Origin: Pseudonocardia thermophila
Lineage (GTDB): Bacteria > Actinomycetota > Actinomycetes > Mycobacteriales > Pseudonocardiaceae
NCBI RefSeq assembly: GCF_900142365.1
Contig: NZ_FRAP01000009.1
Coordinates: 150,105 to 214,104, forward strand
Reading direction: 5' to 3'
DNA: 64,000 bases
The notes under the pieces are model-generated. The model did not search any database. It saw only the letters and a program-made list of their open reading frames with translations, and was not told where the DNA came from. Shown here piece by piece: positions 33,234-40,660 of the stretch (position 1 is its first letter; every line of letters starts with the position of its first letter). Position numbers and translations under genes: made by a program.

Positions 33234-34627
33234 ACAGCCACCGCCGTCGCGTCCCAGCGCGGATCCGCCGCCGCCGTGATCCCGTCCGGCGCGGTGCGCA
33301 CGAGGGTGTGCGTGCACCGCGCACCCAGCTCCGGCAGGTCGCGGCCCTCCGCGCGGACCGTGCCGTCGGCGTCGAGCAGCCAGCGGGCCGACGTGAGCGC
33401 GTCCGTCAACCGGTCCTCGGGCAGATCCGGCGGGCCGCACAGCAGCCGGCCGAGCAGCTGCGCGTTCCACGCCACCTGCTGCCGCCCGCCCGGGGTGGCG
33501 CCGAGCAGCCAGCCGGTCGGGTGGCGCAGCGCCCAAGCGTGCAGCGTGGTCAGCGGCCGGCGGCCGGGCACCGGGGCGTTGGGGTGACCGGGTGCGAAGG
33601 TGAAGCCGCGGCCGGCCCGGTTGGACAGCACGAGGTCGTAGTCCTCGACCACGATGCCGCTGCCGTACTGGGGGAACGAGTTCGAGTGGACCAGCACGAC
33701 GGCGTTGCCCTCGGCGTCGGCGGCGGCGACCGTCGACGTGCCCTCGTCGGCGCCGAGGTCACCGCGCAGGAGCGCGGCCAGGCTCGCCGCGACGGCCTGC
33801 GGGGAGATCGCGGCCGGAGCGGTCCGGGCGAGCACGTCGGCGAGCGCGGCGCCGTAGGTGGGCAGATGGGTCACCCACAGGCTCTCGGGCGTGTCCGCGA
33901 TCGCGGACGCCGGGGCGGCGCGCTCGTCCACGGCCACGGAGCACAGGTCGGCCGCGGTGAGCACACCGCCGTGGCCCTCGACGGTGCGCAGCAGCGCGCC
34001 GGCGACCGGCCCGTCGTGGAACAGCGCCGCGCCCCGCTCGGTGAACTCCTCCAGGACCCGGGCCAGTCCGGGGAGCGCCACGGTGTCGCCGACCTCGTGC
34101 GGCCGTGACCGCGGCGAGTAGCGGCAGCCGCCGGGCTGGTAGGTGGCGAGCAGGTCCCGCGACTCCGCCTCGAGCACGGCGTTCATCGGCGACCACCGCA
34201 TGCCCGAGCGGGCGAGGTCGATCGCCGGGGCGGTGAGCCGCTCGAGCGGCAGCCGCCCGCGCGCGGCCAGGGCGGCGTAGCCCGCCGGCGCGCCGGGGAC
34301 GCCGACGGACAACGGCCCGGTGGGCGCGACCCGCCAGCCCGCCGCGGCCGCGGCGTCGTGCAGTCCCGCCGCGGCGCCGCCGAGCGCGACCACCGACCGG
34401 GGTTGCGGGTGCTCGGGGGTCACGACGAGCGCGACCACGTCGCCGGCGAGGCCGCACTTGGGCGGCAGCGCGACGGTCTCGGCCAGCGCGGTCGCGACGG
34501 CGGCGTCGAACGCGTTGCCGCCGTCGCGGAGCACCGCGGCACCGACGGCGGCCGCGGCCTCGACTCCGGCCGCGACCGCGCCGATGGTCCCGGACGCGAC
34601 GCAGCTGCGGGCACCCACGCCGGGCAC
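33230..34627 (-). CDS. Gamma-glutamyltransferase family (Ntn hydrolase) protein
   Basis: 465 aa, shorter than typical GGT (about 550) and with no signal peptide, so probably cytoplasmic. GGT features: [43 protein letters not shown], the likely autocleavage region EGTSTVAAADAEGNAVVLVHSN near residue 295, SGIVVEDYDLVLSNRAGRGF, and LGATPGGRQQ. The nucleophile should be one of the Thr in GTST; family members usually have DTTH. It may cleave a gamma-glutamyl or other amide bond. GTG 34627 follows the VOC stop by 2 bp and the gene overlaps nadX. Confidence 0.82.
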   Translation of the reverse strand: MPGVGARSCVASGTIGAVAAGVEAAAAVGAAVLRDGGNAFDAAVATALAETVALPPKCGLAGDVVALVVTPEHPQPRSVVALGGAAAGLHDAAAAAGWRVAPTGPLSVGVPGAPAGYAALAARGRLPLERLTAPAIDLARSGMRWSPMNAVLEAESRDLLATYQPGGCRYSPRSRPHEVGDTVALPGLARVLEEFTERGAALFHDGPVAGALLRTVEGHGGVLTAADLCSVAVDERAAPASAIADTPESLWVTHLPTYGAALADVLARTAPAAISPQAVAASLAALLRGDLGADEGTSTVAAADAEGNAVVLVHSNSFPQYGSGIVVEDYDLVLSNRAGRGFTFAPGHPNAPVPGRRPLTTLHAWALRHPTGWLLGATPGGRQQVAWNAQLLGRLLCGPPDLPEDRLTDALTSARWLLDADGTVRAEGRDLPELGARCTHTLVRTAPDGITAAADPRWDATAVAV

Positions 34628-34629
34628 GG

Positions 34630-35067
34630 TCAGGCCTCGACCTGGCTGGGCCCGTAATGGCGCAGCTCGATGACGTGCCCGTCGGGGTCGGTGACGTAGA
34701 CGAGATCGGCGAGGCCGCGGGCACCCCAGCGCCGGTAGGGCCCCTCGATCTTCTCGAAGGCACCGGACTCGACCAGCGCCTTCAGATCGGTCGCCTCGAT
34801 CTCCACGGCGAAGTGCGAGACGTTCGTTCCGGTGTTCGGCTGGCGGGCGTCCAGATCGATGATCTGGCCGGGCCGGATCTCGACCGACGGGAACGGGACC
34901 GTCCCCGCGCGGAACTCGTCGAGCCGGTGGACGAGGAACCCGAACTTCTCCACGTACCAGCGCAGAGACGCCTCGGGGTCCTTGACGCGCAGGACGATGT
35001 GGTCGATCTGCTTGACGGTGACGCAGCCCTGTCCGGTGGCGGGGATGTGGGAGTACGTGACGGTCAT
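34630..35067 (-). CDS. VOC (glyoxalase/dioxygenase superfamily) protein
   Basis: 145 aa, one vicinal-oxygen-chelate unit pair. Probable metal ligands: His in QIDHIVLRV (near residue 23), His in NVSHFAVEI (near 87) and Glu in HVIELRHYG (near 137). Members act as glyoxalases, epimerases or extradiol-type dioxygenases; this subtype is not assigned. ATG 35067 has no ribosome site: a GGAT-N5-ATCC operator begins 3 bp upstream, so the mRNA is probably leaderless, with the operator over the promoter start. First gene of the VOC-GGT-NadX operon. Confidence 0.85.
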   Translation of the reverse strand: MTVTYSHIPATGQGCVTVKQIDHIVLRVKDPEASLRWYVEKFGFLVHRLDEFRAGTVPFPSVEIRPGQIIDLDARQPNTGTNVSHFAVEIEATDLKALVESGAFEKIEGPYRRWGARGLADLVYVTDPDGHVIELRHYGPSQVEA

Positions 35068-35069
35068 CG

Positions 35070-35083
35070 GGATGGTGTATCCA
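35070..35083. promoter_or_regulatory. GntR-type operator 1, before the VOC operon
   Basis: GGATGGTGTATCCA: dyad GGAT-N5-ATCC plus A. It shares TGTATCCA with the sites at 38740, 38873 and 39756. It sits between the VOC and GntR genes and touches the VOC start. Confidence 0.65.
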
Positions 35084-35243
35084 ATCTATGGGTGTAGTCG
35101 GTCGCGAAGAATGAACGAGATGCTTTCCCAGATCTGTGGCCCTCGGCGCCTCCACATTCGGTCGGACCTGCGACGGTGTGTTCCCACTTCGGAACACGGT
35201 TGTCACATGGACTCGGCTACGATCGGCACCATCCACCGGTTTG

Positions 35244-35251
35244 CGTATCCA
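35244..35251. promoter_or_regulatory. GntR-type half-site 2, before the gntR gene
   Basis: CGTATCCA, seven of eight bases of the shared word, 20 bp before the start codon of the regulator. The other dyad arm is weak (GGTT). Possible autoregulatory site. Confidence 0.45.
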
Positions 35252-35271
35252 GTAGCCAAGCGAGGAAGCCC

Positions 35272-35925
35272 ATGTCGTCTGTCGGATCGCGCCATCGATC
35301 GCTTCGCGATGAGACCGTCGACGAGATCCGCAGGCTCATCCTCGACGGCGAGCTCGCACCCGGTGAGCGGCTGTCCGAGCTGAGCATGTCCGAGCGGCTG
35401 GGCGTCTCTCGGCTGCCGGTGCGCGAGGCCTTCCGGCGGCTGGAGGCGGAAGGCCTGGTCGAGGCCCTCCCCCGGCGCGGGGTCCGCGTCGTCGAGCTCG
35501 ACCAGCACGAGCTGGACACCGTCCGGGAGATGCGGGTGGCGCTCGAGCTGATCGCGGTCCGGCGCACGATCATGAAGGCCGATCCGCAGGTGCGCGCGAC
35601 CCTGCGTGACCTGCTCGAGAAGGGCAACGCCGCCAGCGCGGCGGGCGACCGCGAGACCCTGGACGCCATCAACGACCAGTTCCACGACGTCCTCGGCGAG
35701 GGCAGCGGATCCCGCTTCCTCTGCGAGGTCCTGCGGTCCGTCCGCAACCAGGCCCACCACCTCGTGGGCGGCAAGAGCAACGCGGTCGAACCGTCCTGGT
35801 CCGAGCACGCCGCGATCATCACCGCGACCCTCGACGAGGACGAGGAGCTCGCGATGATGCTGATGCGCCGCCACCTCACCCAGCGGCACGCCAACCAGGG
35901 TGGTCTGCATCGCTCGCAGGCCTAG
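35272..35925 (+). CDS. GntR family regulator, FCD (FadR) subfamily
   Basis: 217 aa. N-terminal winged helix: RDETVDEIRRLILDGELAPGERLSELSMSERLGVSRLPVREAFRRLEAEGLVEALPRRGVRV (residues about 10-75). The C-terminal FCD all-helical domain has likely metal or ligand residues in DAINDQFHDVL (D and H near 140), an HH pair near 164, and EHAAIITA near 181. FCD regulators usually sense carboxylate metabolites. ATG 35272 has GAGGAAG upstream. Central position among three units with TGTATCCA words makes it the likely regulator of all of them. It converges on the methyltransferase-like gene with 4 bp between stops. Confidence 0.9.
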   Translation: MSSVGSRHRSLRDETVDEIRRLILDGELAPGERLSELSMSERLGVSRLPVREAFRRLEAEGLVEALPRRGVRVVELDQHELDTVREMRVALELIAVRRTIMKADPQVRATLRDLLEKGNAASAAGDRETLDAINDQFHDVLGEGSGSRFLCEVLRSVRNQAHHLVGGKSNAVEPSWSEHAAIITATLDEDEELAMMLMRRHLTQRHANQGGLHRSQA

Positions 35926-35929
35926 CCGG

Positions 35930-36589
35930 TCAGGACACGAACCGGAAGAACCGGGTGCTGTCGGGCAGCGGCCGGCTCCGCCCGGTGAAGCGGTGCGCAC
36001 CGACCGTCCATCCCCGGTCGGCCGGTTCCCGGACGGCGACGGGCACGAAGCCGTTCTCGCCGAGCACGGCGTTCACCCGCACTGGTCCGGTGCCCGCCGC
36101 GCCGTAGGTGCTCCACACGACGAGCCCGCCCGGACGGCACAGGCAGGGCAGGATCTGCGCGGTCCGGGCGGCGTCGCCGGGATCGACGTTGGCGAAGACC
36201 CCGCACAGCAGGACGAGGTCGGCGGGCACGGCGCCGGCGTACGCGGAGGTCTCCCCCGCGTCGGCGCGGACGACCTCGACACCGGTGAGGCGGGTGCTGC
36301 CGAGCGCTCCGTCGAGGAACGCGGCGTTGAGCGGATCGAGCTCGATCAACCGCGCGGTGACGTCCCTGCCGCGGGGATGGTGGATGAGCACGGGCAGCAG
36401 ATCGCGGGCCTGGCCCGCGCACGCGCTCACCACGCGCAGCGGCCCTGCGGGGGACCCGTCCAGCGCCTCGCCCAGCACGTCCTGGACCGCGCTGAGCCGG
36501 TCGGTCTCCACCGAGTCGAGCGCGTCGTAGGGGGCGTGCCAGACGTACCAGGAGGACTCCCTCAGCGAGGGCTCGGCGAGCGGGGCCAC
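35930..36589 (-). CDS. Class I SAM-dependent methyltransferase-like protein
   Basis: 219 aa with a Rossmann methyltransferase pattern: motif I is RVVSACAGQARDLLPVL (ACAGQARD, where GxGxG would stand), acidic loop IELDPLNAAFLDGAL, then VVRADAGETSAYAG, VPADLVLLCGVFANV and LCRPGGLVVWSTYG. The ACAGxGRD form occurs in actinobacterial proteins of unknown substrate. GTG 36589 follows the NIPSNAP-like gene by 4 bp, so it is the last gene of the Rieske operon. Substrate unknown. Confidence 0.75.
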   Translation of the reverse strand: MAPLAEPSLRESSWYVWHAPYDALDSVETDRLSAVQDVLGEALDGSPAGPLRVVSACAGQARDLLPVLIHHPRGRDVTARLIELDPLNAAFLDGALGSTRLTGVEVVRADAGETSAYAGAVPADLVLLCGVFANVDPGDAARTAQILPCLCRPGGLVVWSTYGAAGTGPVRVNAVLGENGFVPVAVREPADRGWTVGAHRFTGRSRPLPDSTRFFRFVS

Positions 36590-36593
36590 GACG

Positions 36594-36920
36594 TCACACC
36601 TGCGCCGACGCGTCGAGGCCGATCCGCTGCAGCCGGTCCTCCGCCGTGCCCTCGATGACGCACTCGAGCTGCCTGGCGTTGAGGGCGGCGATCTCGGGGA
36701 TCTGCTTCTGCGCGAGGTGCTGCCGCTCGAACTCGGCCATCGAGTCGAAGTACGCCTCCAGCACCATGTGGTGCAGCCCGCCGAACGCCGGGGCCCACAC
36801 CGAGTACGGGGTGAGGCCGGCGGCGGTGAGCAGCGCGTTCTTCTCGCGCTGCGCTTGGAGGAACGTCGGCAGCGTGCCGTACTTGAGGTTGCGCAGGATC
36901 TGGTGGCGGTAGGTCGGCAT
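36594..36920 (-). CDS. NIPSNAP-like small protein
   Basis: 108 aa dimeric alpha/beta-barrel-type sequence. Features: YRHQILRNLKYGTLPTFLQAQREKNALLTAAG, then FGGLHHMVLEAYFDSMAEFERQHLAQ, matching the NIPSNAP/ABM pattern in which a Trp or His-rich beta strand precedes SMAEFER. Members are often accessory or catabolic proteins of unclear mechanism. ATG 36920 has AAGGA upstream. Lies between the Rieske pair and the methyltransferase-like gene. Confidence 0.72.
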   Translation of the reverse strand: MPTYRHQILRNLKYGTLPTFLQAQREKNALLTAAGLTPYSVWAPAFGGLHHMVLEAYFDSMAEFERQHLAQKQIPEIAALNARQLECVIEGTAEDRLQRIGLDASAQV

Positions 36921-36962
36921 CGAGGTCCTTCACGAGACGAACTCTGCGAACAGGTGGCCCGG

Positions 36963-37487
36963 CTACGGGGTGTCCGTGTGCGGCACCTTCACCCAGCCCT
37001 GGTCGAAGGGGGTGGTGAAGAGGTTGTGGACCCGCATGTGGGAGATCAGCCACCTGCCGTCCACCCGCCGGAAGTCGTTGTCGTACTTGCCGGCGATCCA
37101 CAAGGCCTGCTTGCCGCGGTAGGTGCACGCCTGGAAGTACATGAACCGGCCGCGGGCGACGTCGCCGGCGACGTCGATGGACGGGTTGGTGACGAAGTGA
37201 GCCGAGAACGGCATCCGCTCGACGTTGCGGTCGAACTTCTTGATCAGCGCCTCGCGGCCCTTGGCGGCCCAGCCGGGGTTGCCGTGCGGGCCGACGCTCT
37301 CCCATTCGCCGTCCTCGGTGAACAGCCGAGCGACCTTGACGCCCTTGTCGGTCTCGGCGTCGGTCGCCGCCATGTAGTCGATCATCAGGCCGGTGATGGC
37401 CTCGCGGGACTCGAGCTCGTCGAGTCGGCGCAGCACGGCGTCGAGGACGCCGGGATCGGTCACGGCGCCGGAGAGGGTGTCAGACAT
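36963..37487 (-). CDS. NTF2/SnoaL-fold protein, probable ring-hydroxylating oxygenase beta subunit
   Basis: 174 aa, the size of beta subunits of aromatic-ring-hydroxylating dioxygenases, which have this cone-shaped fold. Features: SREAITGLMIDYMAATDAETDKGVKVARLFTEDGEWESVG, KGREALIKKF, AHFVTNPSIDVAGDVARGRFMYFQAC, DGRWLISHMRV. ATG 37487 overlaps the Rieske alpha stop by 8 bp, which supports a stoichiometric partner. It could instead be a free-standing SnoaL-type isomerase or hydratase. Confidence 0.78.
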   Translation of the reverse strand: MSDTLSGAVTDPGVLDAVLRRLDELESREAITGLMIDYMAATDAETDKGVKVARLFTEDGEWESVGPHGNPGWAAKGREALIKKFDRNVERMPFSAHFVTNPSIDVAGDVARGRFMYFQACTYRGKQALWIAGKYDNDFRRVDGRWLISHMRVHNLFTTPFDQGWVKVPHTDTP

Positions 37488-38712
37488 CGGTGGCGAGGGC
37501 CTTTCGATAGCGCTCGATGAGCCACTGGTTGAGCTGTGGGATGTTCGACTCCAGCCAGGACAGCGGGCCACGAGGGGCGAACCGCGAGCGCAGCCCCTGC
37601 TGGAGCGCGGCCGTGGTCACCGCGTCCTGGTGGATGGCCAGCTCCTTGCGCTCCTGGAACTTCCGGTACGCCTCGTGGAAGCCCGGCGACTCGACCGCAG
37701 ACTTCGGGTAGAGGTTCACCCGCCGCAGGTCGAAGGAGCCGGGGCCGGTCGGATGGATCATCGCCAGCTGCACGAACGTCGGCTGGAGGATGCTGAACAG
37801 CATCGGCGGGATCGACGCGAACATCACGCGCTTGCGCTGCTCCTCGGTCAGGCCGGGGATGATCTGCGTGGTGCGCCTGCCGTCGGTGCTGGCGAGCCCG
37901 GCGTCCTCGTCGACGAGGTACGTCGGGTGCATGATCTGGCCGTCGCCCTCCTCGAACTCGTAGAAGCGGGCGTTCTTGGCGGGAGCGGCCTCGTGCACGC
38001 CGCGGTGCACGTAGCTGGTGTGGTACGGCTCGAGGGCGTTGTCGTGGTGGATCTTCCAGTTCCACTGCTGGTTCTCGTAGACCACCGCCGGCATCGGGAC
38101 CAGGTCCTCCAGGCCGAACGTCGACAGTTCCTCGTCCATGCGCCGCACGGTCGGGGCGAGCGGCTCGGCCTCGTCGTCGAAGTTGACGAAGACGAGGCCG
38201 TGGAAGACCTCGTGGCGGATCTGCGGCAGCCGGATCATCTCGCGCAGCTGCTTGACCGGCACGGTCTCGGTCATCGACGGAGCCGCGACCAGCCGGCCGT
38301 CGAGCTCGAACTGCCAGTTGTGGTACGGGCACTTGATCCGCCGCCCGTTGAGGCAGGGTGATGCGGGGGTGCGGCCCTCCGCGGCGAGCCCGCCGAAGAG
38401 CGGCATGCCGCGGTGCCGGCACACCGCCGACATGACGCGCACCTCGCCGCTGAGGTCGCGGAGCATGACGATCGGCTCGTCGAGGATCGTCAGCGGCAGC
38501 TGGTCGCCGGGCCGGGGGATCTCGTTGACGTGCCCGATGCACAGCCACTCGCGGTAGAAGATCGCCTCCTTCTCGAACTCCCAGAAGTCCTCGCTGGTGT
38601 AGACCTCGGGCGGGAGCAGCCGGGCGGTCGCGACGGGGTCGGTGCATCGGTCGACGTCCGCGAGCACTCTCTCGGCGGCCGCGATGGCGCGGGGACTCAG
38701 GGGCCTCTTCAA
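37480..38712 (-). CDS. Rieske non-heme iron oxygenase, alpha subunit
   Basis: 410 aa. Rieske cluster ligands: CRH at 98-100 and CPYH at 128-131. The catalytic domain has the mononuclear-iron motif NALEPYHTSYVH (His near 231 and 236), with Glu instead of the usual bridging Asp three residues before the first His; the third ligand is probably the Asp in HQDAV near 381. It uses electrons from a reductase not encoded here to oxygenate an aromatic or amine substrate. TTG 38712 is supported by AAGGAG seven bases upstream. First gene of a four-gene operon with an exact GntR-type operator 22 bp upstream of its start. Confidence 0.9.
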   Translation of the reverse strand: MKRPLSPRAIAAAERVLADVDRCTDPVATARLLPPEVYTSEDFWEFEKEAIFYREWLCIGHVNEIPRPGDQLPLTILDEPIVMLRDLSGEVRVMSAVCRHRGMPLFGGLAAEGRTPASPCLNGRRIKCPYHNWQFELDGRLVAAPSMTETVPVKQLREMIRLPQIRHEVFHGLVFVNFDDEAEPLAPTVRRMDEELSTFGLEDLVPMPAVVYENQQWNWKIHHDNALEPYHTSYVHRGVHEAAPAKNARFYEFEEGDGQIMHPTYLVDEDAGLASTDGRRTTQIIPGLTEEQRKRVMFASIPPMLFSILQPTFVQLAMIHPTGPGSFDLRRVNLYPKSAVESPGFHEAYRKFQERKELAIHQDAVTTAALQQGLRSRFAPRGPLSWLESNIPQLNQWLIERYRKALATDV

Positions 38713-38733
38713 CGGTTGGCTCCTTACTCGAGA

Positions 38734-38749
38734 GGATGTTGTATCCAGA
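38734..38749. promoter_or_regulatory. GntR-type operator 3, before the Rieske operon
   Basis: GGATGTTGTATCCAGA. The identical 16 bases occur on the opposite strand at 39754-39769 before the ABC transporter operon. Core dyad GGAT-N5-ATCC. Confidence 0.7.
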
Positions 38750-38872
38750 CTAGGGAGTCTCCGTTACACGCGTGTTTCGACATGTGACACCGGAGAAAAC
38801 CTCGCATGCCTGGTATTTCACGGATCCGGGCCGCTCTGTCACGATGTGCTCGCACCCACGGCTGGTGCATCT

Positions 38873-38880
38873 TGTATCCA
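38873..38880. promoter_or_regulatory. GntR-type half-site 4, before the M20 pseudogene
   Basis: TGTATCCA, 19 bp before the probable TTG start of the broken amidohydrolase gene. The left arm reads GCAT in place of GGAT. The remaining 38713-38899 interval shows no gene. Confidence 0.55.
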
Positions 38881-38899
38881 AAACAGTGAGGTTCCCCCG

Positions 38900-39621
38900 T
38901 TGGGTAGAGGCAGCGCTCCCCCGTCCACCACGCCGACGACCGACGGGATCGTCGCGGCGGTCATCCAGGAGGGCACCCGGCGCGGGATCGACACCCGGTG
39001 GCTGAAGGACGACGTCGTGGCGCTGTACCAGGACCTCCACCGGCACCCCGAGCTGTCCGGCCAGGAGCACCGGACGCAGCGGGGGGTGGCCGAGGCGCTC
39101 GCCGGCACGCGCGCGGATCTGCACGAGTGCGCCGGGACCGGGCTGGTCGCGATGCTGCGCAACGGTCCCGGCCCGGTGGTGTGGCTGCACTTCGACACCG
39201 ATGCGCTGCCCCTGACCGAGCAGACCGGCCTGCCCTACGCCGGCACCGAGCGGGCGACGCTCCCCGACGGACAGGTCGTCGGCGTCATGCACGCCTGCGG
39301 CCACGATGTGCACACCGCCGCCCTCGTCGGCTGCCTCCGCCAGCTGGACCGCGACCGGGCGGGCTGGCGGGGCACGGTGGTGGGGTCTTCCAGCCCGCCG
39401 AGGAGACCGGCCGCGGTGCGCTGGCGATGCTCGACGAGCTGGTGGCCGGCGCCCTGTCCGCGCAGGTGCCGCGCCCCGACGCGGTGTACGCCCAGCACGT
39501 CACCTCCGCCCCGCTCGGACGGGTCGTGTGCCGGCCCCGCTTCGCGCCGCACCCGGAGCACGCCGTCGTGCTCGGGATCGTCGCGGCCACGTGCGCCGCG
39601 CGCAGCCGCCTGGCCGCCTAG
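38900..39621 (+). pseudogene. M20/M40 family amidohydrolase, frameshifted and truncated
   Basis: N-terminal half of a hippurate-hydrolase/IAA-amino-acid-hydrolase-like metalloamidase: WLKDDVVALYQDLHRHPELSGQEHRTQRGVAEAL, VVWLHFDTDALPLTEQTGLPYAG, and MHACGHDVHTAALVG with metal-binding Cys and His. At 39381-39384 a G4 run should be G5 to continue as VFQPAEETGRGALAMLDEL; the rest is in another frame. After the second part (to QHVTSAPLGRVVCRPRFA) similarity stops and a stop comes at 39621, about 200 residues early. So it has a frameshift and has also lost its C-terminal half. The start is probably TTG 38900. Region 39622-39753 shows no gene. Confidence 0.8.
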
Positions 39622-39753
39622 TGGGATGCACCGCGCGTGAACCAGTACGGCCAGTACGGAATCGGAGGGCGTTACCGATGAAAGGTGATCGAACCGGTGC
39701 TCGAACTGATGAGGCGAGCCACCGAAGTGGCTCACCAACCTGATCCGAACAAT

Positions 39754-39769
39754 TCTGGATACAACATCC
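39754..39769. promoter_or_regulatory. GntR-type operator 5, before the ABC transporter/molybdenum hydroxylase operon
   Basis: TCTGGATACAACATCC on the plus strand, the exact reverse complement of the 16-bp site at 38734. It lies 48 bp before the ATPase start codon. Confidence 0.7.
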
Positions 39770-39817
39770 CGCGACAGTCGATGTCGAATCGGCTGCATTT
39801 CGCTACAGGAGGACAGC

Positions 39818-40660
39818 GTGCCCGGGGCGTCCCAGATCACCGTCAGCCGTGCCGAGTCGAGCACCGGATCGAGCGCGGTCGCCAGGAGCGACGAACGGGT
39901 CCGCCTACAGGACGTGTGCATCGTCCACGGCCGCGGTGACCAGGCCGTCGTGGCGGTGGAGGGCGTCGACATGCACGTCGGGGCCCGCGAGATCGTGTCG
40001 ATCGTGGGCCATTCCGGGTGCGGGAAATCGACGCTGCTGCGCGCGATCGCCGGCCTTCTGCCGAATGCGTCCGTGCAGGGCCGGATCTCCGTGATGGGCC
40101 GTTCTCCCGACGAGGCGCGCAGATCCGGCCTCATCAGCATGGTCTTCCAAGAATCGGTGCTCGCGCCCTGGCGAACGGTGGAGCGCAACGTGACGCTGCC
40201 GCTCGAGGTGGCGCGCGGCCGCACGCGCACCCCGCGCCGGACCGCGTCGGAGCAGCTCGAGCTGGTCGGTCTGAAGGGCTACGAGAAGCGCTACCCCAAG
40301 CAGCTGTCCGGCGGTCAGCGCCAGCGGGTCTCCCTCGCCCGGGCGCTGATGATGGAGCCCGAGGTGCTGCTCATGGACGAGCCGTTCGGCGCCCTCGACG
40401 AGATCACCCGCGACGAGATGCACTCCGAGCTGCTGCGGATCTGGGAGACCACGCACGTCTCGATCGTCCTGGTCACCCACTCCCTCGCCGAGGCGATCTT
40501 CCTCTCCGACCGCGTGGTGGTCATGTCCTCCCACCCGGGCCGCGTCGCCGACACGATCGAAGTCGACTTCCCCCGGCCGCGGCGCACCGACCTCAAGGAC
40601 TCCCCCGAGTTCTCCCGCATCGCCCACCGCATCCGCGTGTCCCTGGAGCACAACCGATGA
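39818..40660 (+). CDS. ABC importer ATPase, nitrate/taurine/pyrimidine type (TauB/SsuB/ThiZ-like)
   Basis: 280 aa. Walker A GHSGCGKST near residues 69-77, Q-loop VFQESVLAPWRTVERNV, signature LSGGQRQR near 166, Walker B VLLMDEPFGALDE near 186, and switch His in VLVTHSLAEA. The PFGALDEITR wording and EAIFLSDRVVVMSSHPGRV are typical of the TauB/SsuB group. GTG 39818 follows a good ACAGGAGGA site. First gene of a run of ten co-directional genes; stop and next start overlap (ATGA). Confidence 0.92.
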   Translation: MPGASQITVSRAESSTGSSAVARSDERVRLQDVCIVHGRGDQAVVAVEGVDMHVGAREIVSIVGHSGCGKSTLLRAIAGLLPNASVQGRISVMGRSPDEARRSGLISMVFQESVLAPWRTVERNVTLPLEVARGRTRTPRRTASEQLELVGLKGYEKRYPKQLSGGQRQRVSLARALMMEPEVLLMDEPFGALDEITRDEMHSELLRIWETTHVSIVLVTHSLAEAIFLSDRVVVMSSHPGRVADTIEVDFPRPRRTDLKDSPEFSRIAHRIRVSLEHNR

